5,291 bases of DNA from Candidatus Woesearchaeota archaeon (GCA_014728875.1 WJKV01000065.1:1-5291), one strand, 5' to 3'; shown: positions 1 to 5,251, counted from the stretch's first letter. The notes: generated from the sequence alone by a model not told the origin. Translations and numbers: made by a program.

Positions 1-1
1 A

Positions 2-47
2 GACCCAGATCTGCATGAGATGCAGCAATGACAATATCATCTGGGTC
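2..47. repeat. Nested inverted repeat at the left edge
   Basis: A perfect 9-bp outer stem (GACCCAGAT at 2-10 with ATCTGGGTC at 39-47) encloses a perfect 6-bp inner stem (CTGCAT at 11-16 with ATGCAG at 20-25, loop GAG). The 5' strand is continuous through both stems and the only interruption is a 13-nt bulge on the 3' side (26-38). It lies inside the open frame of the first gene. Confidence 0.5.
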
Positions 48-617
48 CCTAATACAAGCAAAGAGCAAAGAACAGTCCCTGTGCATCCTGCTGACGGCGG
101 GCCAAAGAGAGGCCAGAAAACAATAGATGATTATTTTTACTGCGGGCTTCGCCCGAGGCTGGGCATTGCAGGCTCTCTCGGAACAAAGTCTTTCAGGATT
201 AAAATAGGCCTGGACAATATGTTTAACATGTCTGTCACTGAAACAAAACTCCAGGATCTGCCGTCTCCCTACGAGTCTTATGCCTTTGTTAGATTTAAGC
301 CTGATATTGTAACTTTCAAGCCTTTCATCGGTGCAGAAGGGGAGATAGACACTGTACATCTTGGAGTGGAATTAGGCATGCCCTATTCATCATTCGAGCT
401 TAGAAAAGGGCATTATAGATGGTGCCGGTATCAAACAACAGATAAATACAATCTGGGATCCAATCTTGGTATTTATTTGGGAGCAAAGCTGGCTTTTGAA
501 ACAGGCCGCGATACCTATATCGGCGCGATATACGGGTTTGAAAATTATTTCAACAAAGACATTCCGGATGTCCAGGCGCATACTTTTTCAATCGTATTTA
601 GAAAAACATTTTGGTGA
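3..617 (+). CDS. Beta-barrel-like protein of unknown function, 5' end outside the window
   Basis: The reading frame is open to the left edge, with no stop before the first ATG at position 15, so the true start probably lies upstream and this is a C-terminal portion. Counting from that ATG as residue 1, the 200 residues contain many short stretches alternating polar and hydrophobic or aromatic residues. Examples are residues 48-54, 58-67, 88-108, 112-131, 150-161, 165-176 and 188-199, separated by short polar or Gly-rich turns. The chain ends FRKTFW, with a terminal aromatic residue like the last strand of bacterial outer-membrane barrels. No enzyme motif was recognised. The stop codon TGA at 615-617 lies inside the ribosome-binding site of the next gene, so the two are translationally coupled in one operon. 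An alternative is a soluble beta-sandwich protein. The coding call is good; the barrel idea is inference. Confidence 0.75.
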   Translation, partial: TQICMRCSNDNIIWVPNTSKEQRTVPVHPADGGPKRGQKTIDDYFYCGLRPRLGIAGSLGTKSFRIKIGLDNMFNMSVTETKLQDLPSPYESYAFVRFKPDIVTFKPFIGAEGEIDTVHLGVELGMPYSSFELRKGHYRWCRYQTTDKYNLGSNLGIYLGAKLAFETGRDTYIGAIYGFENYFNKDIPDVQAHTFSIVFRKTFW

Positions 618-618
618 T
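613..618 (+). promoter_or_regulatory. Shine-Dalgarno GGTGAT that sets the start at 623
   Basis: GGTGAT is a perfect match to the archaeal 16S 3'-end anti-SD core. It lies 4 nt before ATG 623 and contains the upstream gene's TGA stop. It favours ATG 623 over the in-frame TTG at 611 and GTG at 614, and points to translational coupling. Confidence 0.75.
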
Positions 619-622
619 AAAC

Positions 623-994
623 ATGGGACTAAGATTTGATATTGAAAGTGCAAGGGTGATGCTGGACGTATTGTACACGCCTGGCTATACTTTGAGAGTA
701 TCAAGAAACTCTTTTGGAACGCCTTCTGATGATGAAGAGGGTTTCTGGATTAGATTCAGCGGCGAAAAAGACGACTTCAGCATGATAGTGACTTACAGGG
801 GCGAAGGCATCTATCTTGAACAGACGCCCGGCTACAGGAGCCATGCAGAAGACCATCCTTTCCAGGAGGACCGTCCTGCAATAACAGGCGATTCCAAATT
901 ATTAAGAAGATGCTTCGAAAAGATGAAAGATATTCCTGCGGGCTCTGAACCGAGCAGCATCACAGACCTTGTGCACGAAATAGGCGGATATTAG
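623..994 (+). CDS. Hypothetical protein, 123 aa
   Basis: The family is not recognised. The start is ATG 623, chosen because GGTGAT sits 4 nt upstream; an in-frame TTG at 611 would add four residues but would overlap that site. The protein is acidic and appears soluble, with no signal peptide or membrane segment. The first half looks beta-rich (residues about 20-70, including GFWIRFSGEKDD and FSMIVTYRGEGIYLEQ). The second half has a short helix, LLRRCFEKMKDI, near residues 93-104, and then an extended tail ending in Gly-Gly-Tyr. It lies between the barrel-like gene (start 5 bp after its stop) and the receiver-like gene (next ATG one base after this stop), so it is almost certainly the middle gene of an operon. 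No catalytic motif was seen and no function is proposed. Confidence 0.82.
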   Translation: MGLRFDIESARVMLDVLYTPGYTLRVSRNSFGTPSDDEEGFWIRFSGEKDDFSMIVTYRGEGIYLEQTPGYRSHAEDHPFQEDRPAITGDSKLLRRCFEKMKDIPAGSEPSSITDLVHEIGGY

Positions 995-995
995 A

Positions 996-1610
996 ATGAA
1001 AAAAGGACTGTTTGTTCATACAAATGTAAAGGATCCTGGCAAGAACGATCCTGGTTTCGGAAGATTGCCTGACGGAAGAATAGAATGTTCTGCAGAAGGC
1101 GACGCAGTGAAGCGATATCTCGAGAACCAAAAAATAATAGAAGAATTAGGCAGGCATTATGAGCTGCATTTATGCGATAATTTCTGGTATGCTGCATTGA
1201 GGGTCACGACATCAGATAAGTTTGATTTCATTGTGACTAATTTCCCGCCAAGGGAGGATCAGGATGCATTTGTCAAGGACAGGCGGCAAAGACTGGATAG
1301 GATGCTTGCATGGAAGGATGAAGGAGAAAAAGAAAGAATAGCAAAGCTCTTCATAGAAACAGAAGGCGAACTTACAGAAAGACTTTATGAGAAGAGCGTT
1401 AACTGCCTCAAAGAGATATTTGAAAAGAATCCTTCTCTTAAAATCATCATCTATACAGGTGCATATCCTGTCATAAGAGACAAATGCAAAGAAATAGGCG
1501 CTTACATGCTCAGCAGAGGAAGATACAGATTAGAGATAGAAATAGATGAACTAAAGAACATCATTGAATCACAACCCTGGCCCCGGTCTTTAAATTATCG
1601 AAGCATCTAG
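996..1610 (+). CDS. Receiver-like (CheY-fold-like) protein lacking the phospho-acceptor Asp, 204 aa
   Basis: The ATG is one base after the previous stop. A purine-rich AGGCGGAT at 982-989 is a weak ribosome-binding site. The family is not firmly recognised, but strand/helix order resembles a response-regulator receiver: strand 1 MKKGLFVHTN (residues 1-10), helix about 36-53, strand YELHLC (55-60), then FDFIVTNFPP (76-85) where receivers have the acceptor Asp, then helix KSVNCLKEIFEKN (133-145), strand LKIIIYTGA (148-156) with the usual Thr/Ser at T154, helix VIRDKCKEIGA (159-169) and strand YMLSRG (170-175). In this alignment the acceptor is N82 and the usual strand-5 Lys is replaced by Ser/Arg, so phosphorylation would not be expected. 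A charged helical insert spans residues 87-132. The last 16 residues are encoded in the 50-bp overlap with the convergent DUF192 gene. A Rossmann-like nucleotide- or cofactor-binding protein is the alternative. Confidence 0.8.
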   Translation: MKKGLFVHTNVKDPGKNDPGFGRLPDGRIECSAEGDAVKRYLENQKIIEELGRHYELHLCDNFWYAALRVTTSDKFDFIVTNFPPREDQDAFVKDRRQRLDRMLAWKDEGEKERIAKLFIETEGELTERLYEKSVNCLKEIFEKNPSLKIIIYTGAYPVIRDKCKEIGAYMLSRGRYRLEIEIDELKNIIESQPWPRSLNYRSI

Positions 1611-1893
1611 CAGAGCTTTCTACTGCAAATTTGTACGGCTTCTTTGGCTTATAACAAAAAGTCCACGGTTTCAAGACAGCTTTATCAACTACAATATTAT
1701 TCTTGTTCACAAAAATTAACTCCATAGGATAAAAACAGAATAATGTTGTTATTCCTGCTCTTAATTCCTTCTTGTTCATCAGGCACATTCCTTTTCTTAT
1801 TCTGCTTTTAGATGCAAACATCAGTCCTATTGCTTTTTCTATTGGACATTTTGCTATTTTCATCTCATTTAGAAGTATTTTATTCTTATACAT
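1561..1893 (-). CDS. DUF192 family protein, 110 aa
   Basis: The order of motifs matches the small DUF192 family. From the ATG at 1893 these are AIGLMFASK (residues 21-29, the family's R/K-x-x-GLMF element), the strand LFCFYPMELIFVNKNNIVVD (51-70) with the conserved Met and hydrophobic strand, LKPW (74-77), the P-x-x-P segment near 83-86, AVES (90-93) and the final G-x-R-V-x-I strand (104-109). The biochemical role of the family is not settled. Here there is no signal peptide, so it looks cytoplasmic. It starts 4 nt after the M50 stop and is probably the second gene of that operon. The start is uncertain: an in-frame TTG at 1905, overlapping the M50 end, would add MARL and has a GGGATGAT SD-like site (1919-1911) 5 nt upstream, whereas ATG 1893 has none. 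The 3' end overlaps the convergent plus-strand gene by 50 bp. Five cysteines (16, 37, 53, 80, 97) are notable for this size. Confidence 0.9.
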   Translation of the reverse strand: MYKNKILLNEMKIAKCPIEKAIGLMFASKSRIRKGMCLMNKKELRAGITTLFCFYPMELIFVNKNNIVVDKAVLKPWTFCYKPKKPYKFAVESSARCFDNLKTGARVVIQ

Positions 1894-1897
1894 CAAC

Positions 1898-2581
1898 CTA
1901 GCCAAGCCTGATCATCCCCGTCTGAAGGAAGAATAATATGACTGCAAAGCCGGCTGTAAGTCCCCACACCAATTTGTTCCATCTGAAGATCTTTCTTCCG
2001 TCCAGCAATGAGATAGGAATCAGGTTGAATAATGCCAGCCATGTATTTATCATAAATCCGTAAAGGAACAGTTTTGAGATGAAAGGAGAGACTACTCCAA
2101 ATGCGCCCAGCACGACAACAGCGATTATAAAGAATAGGACTGCCATTACCAGATTGCTCAACGGCCCGCTCAGGCTTATGATTCCGTTCTGCCTTCTGGT
2201 CGGTTTTCCCCTGATCAGCACTGCTCCAGGAGCGGCAAATACAAAGCCTGTGAAACTGAGAAGGACTGCAAATATCAGCATTGGAATGCTGGCGCGGAAC
2301 TCTGCGAACATGCCGAACTTCCGCGCAACGAATCTATGCGCAAGCTCATGGAACAAAAAACCAAGCCCTACAGCGATTCCGCTGATTATGAAATATTCAA
2401 GAAACAGCATCCCGCCATAACTTCCGATGCCGAAGAAGCTTGCTCCTGTTTCTCCTTTGACAAGAACATTCGCAAAAGCAAAAGTTATAGCGAGCCAGGC
2501 ATATGCCAGATGTTTGATCTCTATAGTATCGTATTTCCTCTTGCCTGTCTTCTCGAATTTAGGATTAGGAAAGTATCTCAT
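1898..2581 (-). CDS. Site-2-protease-like membrane metalloprotease (peptidase family M50)
   Basis: This is a predicted intramembrane zinc protease of 227 aa. Counting from ATG 2581, the zinc motif HELAH lies at residues 78-82 (H78, E79, H82) inside a hydrophobic segment. The third ligand is in NLIPISLLDG (186-195), with D194 as the expected ligand. Both motifs are intact, so an active enzyme is likely. SGPLSN at 138-143 matches the Gly/Pro/Asn segment common in this family. About six hydrophobic segments are visible: 25-40, 58-78, 98-119, 140-162, 168-190 and 203-222. There is no PDZ or CBS domain, so this is a minimal version. The substrate is unknown; M50 enzymes typically cut membrane-bound regulators or remnant signal peptides. 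A TATA box suits ATG 2581 as a near-leaderless start better than the in-frame TTG at 2590. The DUF192 gene follows directly. Confidence 0.92.
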   Translation of the reverse strand: MRYFPNPKFEKTGKRKYDTIEIKHLAYAWLAITFAFANVLVKGETGASFFGIGSYGGMLFLEYFIISGIAVGLGFLFHELAHRFVARKFGMFAEFRASIPMLIFAVLLSFTGFVFAAPGAVLIRGKPTRRQNGIISLSGPLSNLVMAVLFFIIAVVVLGAFGVVSPFISKLFLYGFMINTWLALFNLIPISLLDGRKIFRWNKLVWGLTAGFAVILFFLQTGMIRLG

Positions 2582-2604
2582 GTCATGCAATTACACTTGT
2601 CGAT

Positions 2605-2612
2605 ATTTAAAT
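2605..2612 (-). promoter_or_regulatory. TATA box for the M50-DUF192 operon
   Basis: On the minus strand ATTTAAAT (2612 to 2605) ends 24 nt before ATG 2581, the spacing expected for a leaderless archaeal transcript. A second, better-matching box CATATAAAT (2627 to 2619) overlaps the end of the upstream gene and would give a leader of about 16 nt. Either gives the M50 gene its own promoter despite the same-strand gene 35 bp upstream. Confidence 0.55.
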
Positions 2613-2616
2613 GTTG

Positions 2617-3249
2617 TTATTTATATGCTAGAAACATGTCATGATAGAACAGTTGGTTATTGTCAGCATATACCTCAAAATCTATATTGGGATTCCCTGA
2701 AATTCTATATATGTCTCTTATTATTTTGCTCACCAATGTATTGGGAAGTTCGATATCTCTTTTCCAGAATTCTCCTCTTGAACGAAAGATCCTGTCAGAA
2801 TATACTGGGCAGCGATATGCGAAATCAGGATTAAATTCACTGCTTCCTTTTCTTAGAGATGCAACAGCTTCGATGATAAGAAATCCAAAACCATATTCAA
2901 CATGGATTGCAGCTCTGCCAGAATATGCTATGTCTTCTGCAGTATAAGTTTGGTGCGTTAAGAACACCATATTTTCTCTCTTAACATGCTTTCTTTCTAA
3001 TCCTGTAACTAGTTCATCCAGAACGTCAAAATATTCGTCTTTATTGATTCTATATCTTCTAACATCTTTTTCAAAAAGAGGGACCTGATTGATCCTTTCA
3101 GAATAATCAAACACGAGAATTGTTGCACCCTTGTCTGCACCATCAAATAAATCATCCAAGTCTATATTTGCTAAATTATCAGAAATAATTTCCTTTCTTG
3201 GTCCGGGGAGTCTCAGTTCCCTCAAAAATTGAATCCCGCGAATATTCAT
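2617..3249 (-). CDS. Hypothetical protein, possible half ATP-grasp domain (PEP synthase/PPDK-like), 210 aa
   Basis: The family is not recognised with confidence. By eye, the second half follows the order of the C-terminal part of the PEP synthase/PPDK nucleotide-binding domain. FLTHQTYTAEDIAYSGRAAI (residues 96-115) sits where the family has its VQxM...SGVxF strand pair. FLIIEAVASL (123-132) matches the IEAxxGLGE strand, and NPDFAYR (140-146) the TPDxYxV strand. A helix, LVSKIIRDIYRISG (172-185), is followed by NPNIDFEVYADNNQLF (186-201), close to the family's PQDIEWAxDGxLY signature with E192 at the metal-ligand position. The usual lysine-bearing N-terminal half, phospho-histidine domain and catalytic barrel are absent, and the expected Gln near the end is not kept, so activity is doubtful. 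There is no signal peptide or membrane segment. It is transcribed divergently from the 61-aa gene at 3327 and lies 35 bp upstream of the M50 gene. Confidence 0.8.
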   Translation of the reverse strand: MNIRGIQFLRELRLPGPRKEIISDNLANIDLDDLFDGADKGATILVFDYSERINQVPLFEKDVRRYRINKDEYFDVLDELVTGLERKHVKRENMVFLTHQTYTAEDIAYSGRAAIHVEYGFGFLIIEAVASLRKGSSEFNPDFAYRCPVYSDRIFRSRGEFWKRDIELPNTLVSKIIRDIYRISGNPNIDFEVYADNNQLFYHDMFLAYK

Positions 3250-3270
3250 GTTCAGGCATTAATATTGGTA

Positions 3271-3280
3271 GTTTTTATTG
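3271..3280 (-). promoter_or_regulatory. Weak TATA-like box for the gene starting at 3249
   Basis: The minus strand reads CAATAAAAAC from 3280 to 3271. Its first base is 31 nt before ATG 3249, almost the same spacing as the stronger boxes in this window. The match to the TATA consensus is poor, so a weak or activated promoter is likely. Confidence 0.35.
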
Positions 3281-3295
3281 TTTACCTACAGTAAA
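3281..3295. repeat. Short inverted repeat TTTAC-N5-GTAAA between divergent promoters
   Basis: Perfect 5-bp arms (3281-3285 and 3291-3295) flank a 5-nt spacer. The site directly abuts the plus-strand TATA box and the minus-strand TATA-like box, overlapping the expected BRE. This position suits an operator, but arms this short also occur by chance. Confidence 0.3.
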
Positions 3296-3296
3296 G

Positions 3297-3305
3297 CTTA
3301 TAAAT
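3297..3305 (+). promoter_or_regulatory. TATA box CTTATAAAT for the 61-aa gene
   Basis: A strong archaeal TATA box is preceded by a purine-rich GTAAAG that could serve as BRE. Its first base is exactly 30 nt upstream of ATG 3327, placing the transcription start at or next to the ATG. The gene is therefore predicted to be leaderless. Confidence 0.75.
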
Positions 3306-3326
3306 AACATCTTGTTCATAAACAGC

Positions 3327-3512
3327 ATGGAAAGCAAGAACTTCACTTTGAAATCAAAAGCGCACGACAAGCTGTTAGAGAAATCAAAGATAAAGCTGGA
3401 CGAATCAACAGCCATTGATCTGAGAAAGATGAATGCAAAAGTAGTTGATCACATAGAAGTTCAGCTCAAGGCGCGCGAAGAGCTTACAAAAAAGAAGTAT
3501 TTTCTAAAATAA
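3327..3512 (+). CDS. Small charged helical protein, 61 aa
   Basis: The family is not recognised. The ATG at 3327 is chosen because a CTTATAAAT box lies exactly 30 nt upstream. The frame stays open back to 3198, but that extension would run through the promoter and antisense to the neighbouring gene. The product is rich in Lys and Glu, with no Cys or Trp and no membrane segment. It looks mostly helical, with one helix about residues 11-20 and a longer amphipathic one about 26-56 (STAIDLRKMNAKVVDHIEVQLKAREELTKKK). Such a chain could be a small nucleic-acid- or partner-binding protein, but no named motif supports this and it does not match the archaeal histone fold by eye. It is a single-gene unit, divergent from the gene at 3249 and convergent with the large membrane protein, whose stop is only 2 bp away. 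Confidence 0.78.
   Translation: MESKNFTLKSKAHDKLLEKSKIKLDESTAIDLRKMNAKVVDHIEVQLKAREELTKKKYFLK
3488..3493 (-). terminator. Possible oligo-T terminator of the 563-aa gene
   Basis: On the minus strand a TTTTTT run lies about 22 nt past the stop at 3515, inside the 3' end of the convergent 61-aa gene. Archaeal RNA polymerase terminates at T-runs, often without a hairpin. No strong hairpin was seen. Confidence 0.3.
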
Positions 3513-3514
3513 TT

Positions 3515-5206
3515 TTATTCAAACTCAAATTCCAGATTGTCGAATTCTTTTGCATCGATTATTGTTTTGTCTGATTCAATGTATTTTATTTTTACCTGAT
3601 CGTTTTCTTTTGTTATCCTTGCTTCATTGTTTTCCAGGTTTATCTTGAACATGTGTTCGTCATTGTTTTCCAGCACTATCAAATCATTGTTTATTCTTTT
3701 CACTTTCCCTTCAACTGTTTGGTAGCCTGCATCTTCGTCTGTCCCTGCTTCTATTGAAACGCCTTTTTCCTGCAGCCATTGTTTATATTCTACAAGGCTG
3801 TCAGAAAGTATTTCCTCGACAACAACATAGCCTGTCTCTGCGTGCACCAATGCAATACGCTGAAGTTTGCTGTTGGAGCTCAGGATAGGAACCACCCAGG
3901 TCAGTTCGCCGAAAAGATTGTAAAAGATGGGCTGCGCACCCCAGTAGCCCTGGAAATTGCTGACTTTGCTGTTTGCATTGCTTACTGCTGCATCTTCATT
4001 GTAATAGCCGCTCACATTGCTGTAGTAGACAAACTCTCCTGTCTGTGTGTTCATCATGCTGTATCCCATCAATGACTTGTCAGCTGCGCTCGGCGAGGTA
4101 TGTCCTGTGAACCAGTACATGCCGTCCGGCCCCCTGACTGCAAAGACATCGATTATGCCGTTCGAGGTTGTAGGCACGTGCATGTCTTTCTGTGAGAATT
4201 TCGTGTTCCAAAAACCGTTGATGTATGCTCCGAACCAATAATTGTATTCCTCTGACAGTTTTTCAGGTATGACCCTGTCAACCCATTTAGGAATCTTCTG
4301 ATGGAACTCCATCTCTCCTGTGACAGGATCCACGATTATGACCCCCAACACCTGTTCGCCTGTGAACCATACAGTAGGTTTTACAGCACTGACAACCCAT
4401 TTAGGATTCTTTTCATCGTCCAATTCAAATGTGAATTCTGACAAACGGTAAAAAGGATATTTTTGGTAAACATGCCTGTAGATATTCTTCTGGAAGAATG
4501 CACTATTCATGTAATTTAATTCAAGATCGTCTATTCGTTCAACTTTTGCCTCTGGGTCTTCTGCATCCACCATCACGAAGCCGGGCGATGTCTTGAACCT
4601 CAGCCATTTCCAGAAATTGCCCAGCTCCAAAGGAGCAACCCAGTAAAGATGATCATTTATCAGCTGGATGCTGATCTGTCCGACCTGCACCTTATACCCA
4701 AGATCTCCGATGACCTTGTCTGCTTTCCAGTATGCGAATTCTATAGGCACTTGCCTTATATGAGATATGTCTATAGGATTTATTTTTTCATTGCTGACCA
4801 CTGCGTTTGGAAGCTCGTGCAAGGTCTTTGTCTGGAACAGCGGCACTATGGGCGCGCTGACAAGAACTATCAAAAGTATCACAAGCACTGTAATCGGAAG
4901 CTTGAACCTCGCAAAATCCGGCTTTTGTTTCTGGTCCACGATTATGACTTTCTGGATCTTCATAGGTTTGATGATCGTGACAAGACAGTTGATGGCCAGC
5001 ATTATGCCGATAGGCGTGATAATATCAGGGAACAATAATGCAGGCATGTAGATGTAAGCGACGATTGCAGCTACTGGAACTCCCCATTTGAGATTATTCA
5101 ATTGCCCTTTGAACCAGCTGTGAAATTCGCCCCTGCCGAACTTATAGAAGTCTAGATTGATGCAGCCGACCAATGTCACTAAAAAAGCAATGATAATTCC
5201 ATTCAT
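3515..5206 (-). CDS. Membrane-anchored protein with four degenerate repeats (PepSY-like by eye) and a C-terminal small beta domain, 563 aa
   Basis: The start is ATG 5206, exactly 30 nt after the first base of a TATA box, so a leaderless transcript is predicted. Hydrophobic segments lie near residues 2-17, 42-60, 62-79 and 104-123. The rest is a large hydrophilic, aromatic-rich domain, probably on the outer face. It contains four degenerate units in which Tyr/Trp-Trp-Val is followed by Gly-x-hydrophobic strand-x-Asp/Asn-x-x-Thr-Gly: residues 188-214, 270-300, 364-394 and 437-465, with VDPVTGEMEF and MNTQTGEFVY the clearest. This resembles PepSY-type units, which are often extracytoplasmic and inhibitory or ligand-binding, but the match is only by eye. 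Residues 497-550 form a compact beta-rich module (VEGKVKRINND...LIVLENN...VKIKYIESDKTI) like a small OB/SH3 barrel, followed by an acidic tail. No catalytic motif was seen. It is a single gene, convergent with the 61-aa gene. Confidence 0.88.
   Translation of the reverse strand: MNGIIIAFLVTLVGCINLDFYKFGRGEFHSWFKGQLNNLKWGVPVAAIVAYIYMPALLFPDIITPIGIMLAINCLVTIIKPMKIQKVIIVDQKQKPDFARFKLPITVLVILLIVLVSAPIVPLFQTKTLHELPNAVVSNEKINPIDISHIRQVPIEFAYWKADKVIGDLGYKVQVGQISIQLINDHLYWVAPLELGNFWKWLRFKTSPGFVMVDAEDPEAKVERIDDLELNYMNSAFFQKNIYRHVYQKYPFYRLSEFTFELDDEKNPKWVVSAVKPTVWFTGEQVLGVIIVDPVTGEMEFHQKIPKWVDRVIPEKLSEEYNYWFGAYINGFWNTKFSQKDMHVPTTSNGIIDVFAVRGPDGMYWFTGHTSPSAADKSLMGYSMMNTQTGEFVYYSNVSGYYNEDAAVSNANSKVSNFQGYWGAQPIFYNLFGELTWVVPILSSNSKLQRIALVHAETGYVVVEEILSDSLVEYKQWLQEKGVSIEAGTDEDAGYQTVEGKVKRINNDLIVLENNDEHMFKINLENNEARITKENDQVKIKYIESDKTIIDAKEFDNLEFEFE
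3583..3593 (+). terminator. Possible T-rich terminator of the 61-aa gene
   Basis: The plus strand reads ATTTTATTTTT about 70 nt past the stop at 3512, inside the convergent gene. An oligo-T stretch of this type can end archaeal transcripts. A weaker TTTT occurs right after the stop at 3513-3516. Confidence 0.25.
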
Positions 5207-5227
5207 ATACAGCCAGAATAAGAGTGA

Positions 5228-5236
5228 ATTTAAAAA
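5228..5236 (-). promoter_or_regulatory. TATA box TTTTTAAAT for the 563-aa gene
   Basis: On the minus strand the box runs from 5236 to 5228. Its first base is exactly 30 nt before ATG 5206, matching the box at 3297. The upstream CCAATAACC is a weak BRE candidate. A leaderless transcript is predicted. Confidence 0.65.
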
Positions 5237-5251
5237 GGTTATTGGCTAAAT

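Noticed and set aside
11..25. CTGCAT-GAG-ATGCAG palindrome as an independent regulatory site
   Set aside because: It is better treated as the inner stem of the larger nested repeat at 2-47.
390..581. Minus-strand 63-codon frame opposite the first gene
   Set aside because: The strand pattern and stop/SD coupling on the plus strand are convincing, and the antisense frame has no start signal.
991..1197. Minus-strand 68-codon frame opposite the receiver-like gene
   Set aside because: It is antisense to a coherent operon gene and has no TATA box at leaderless distance.
2079..2947. Several plus-strand open frames opposite the M50 and 3249 genes
   Set aside because: Their translations show no family signal, while the minus strand has the intact HELAH and NLIPxxxLDG motifs and coherent protein sequence.
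3198..3326. N-terminal extension of the 61-aa gene back to an ATG at 3198
   Set aside because: It would run antisense through the start of the gene at 3249 and through the strong TATA box at 3297, which places the start at 3327.
3327..3512. Archaeal histone for the 61-aa protein
   Set aside because: The size and charge are suggestive, but the histone-fold helix-strand-helix residue pattern is not present by eye.
3779..4241. Plus-strand frames at 3779-4075 and 4047-4241
   Set aside because: These are antisense to the repeat region of the 563-aa protein, with no promoter or ribosome-binding site.
4649..5051. Two plus-strand frames of 94-129 codons inside the 563-aa gene
   Set aside because: They lie antisense to a membrane-protein gene with a good promoter. 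They have low-complexity aromatic/Ile-rich translations and no promoter or SD of their own.
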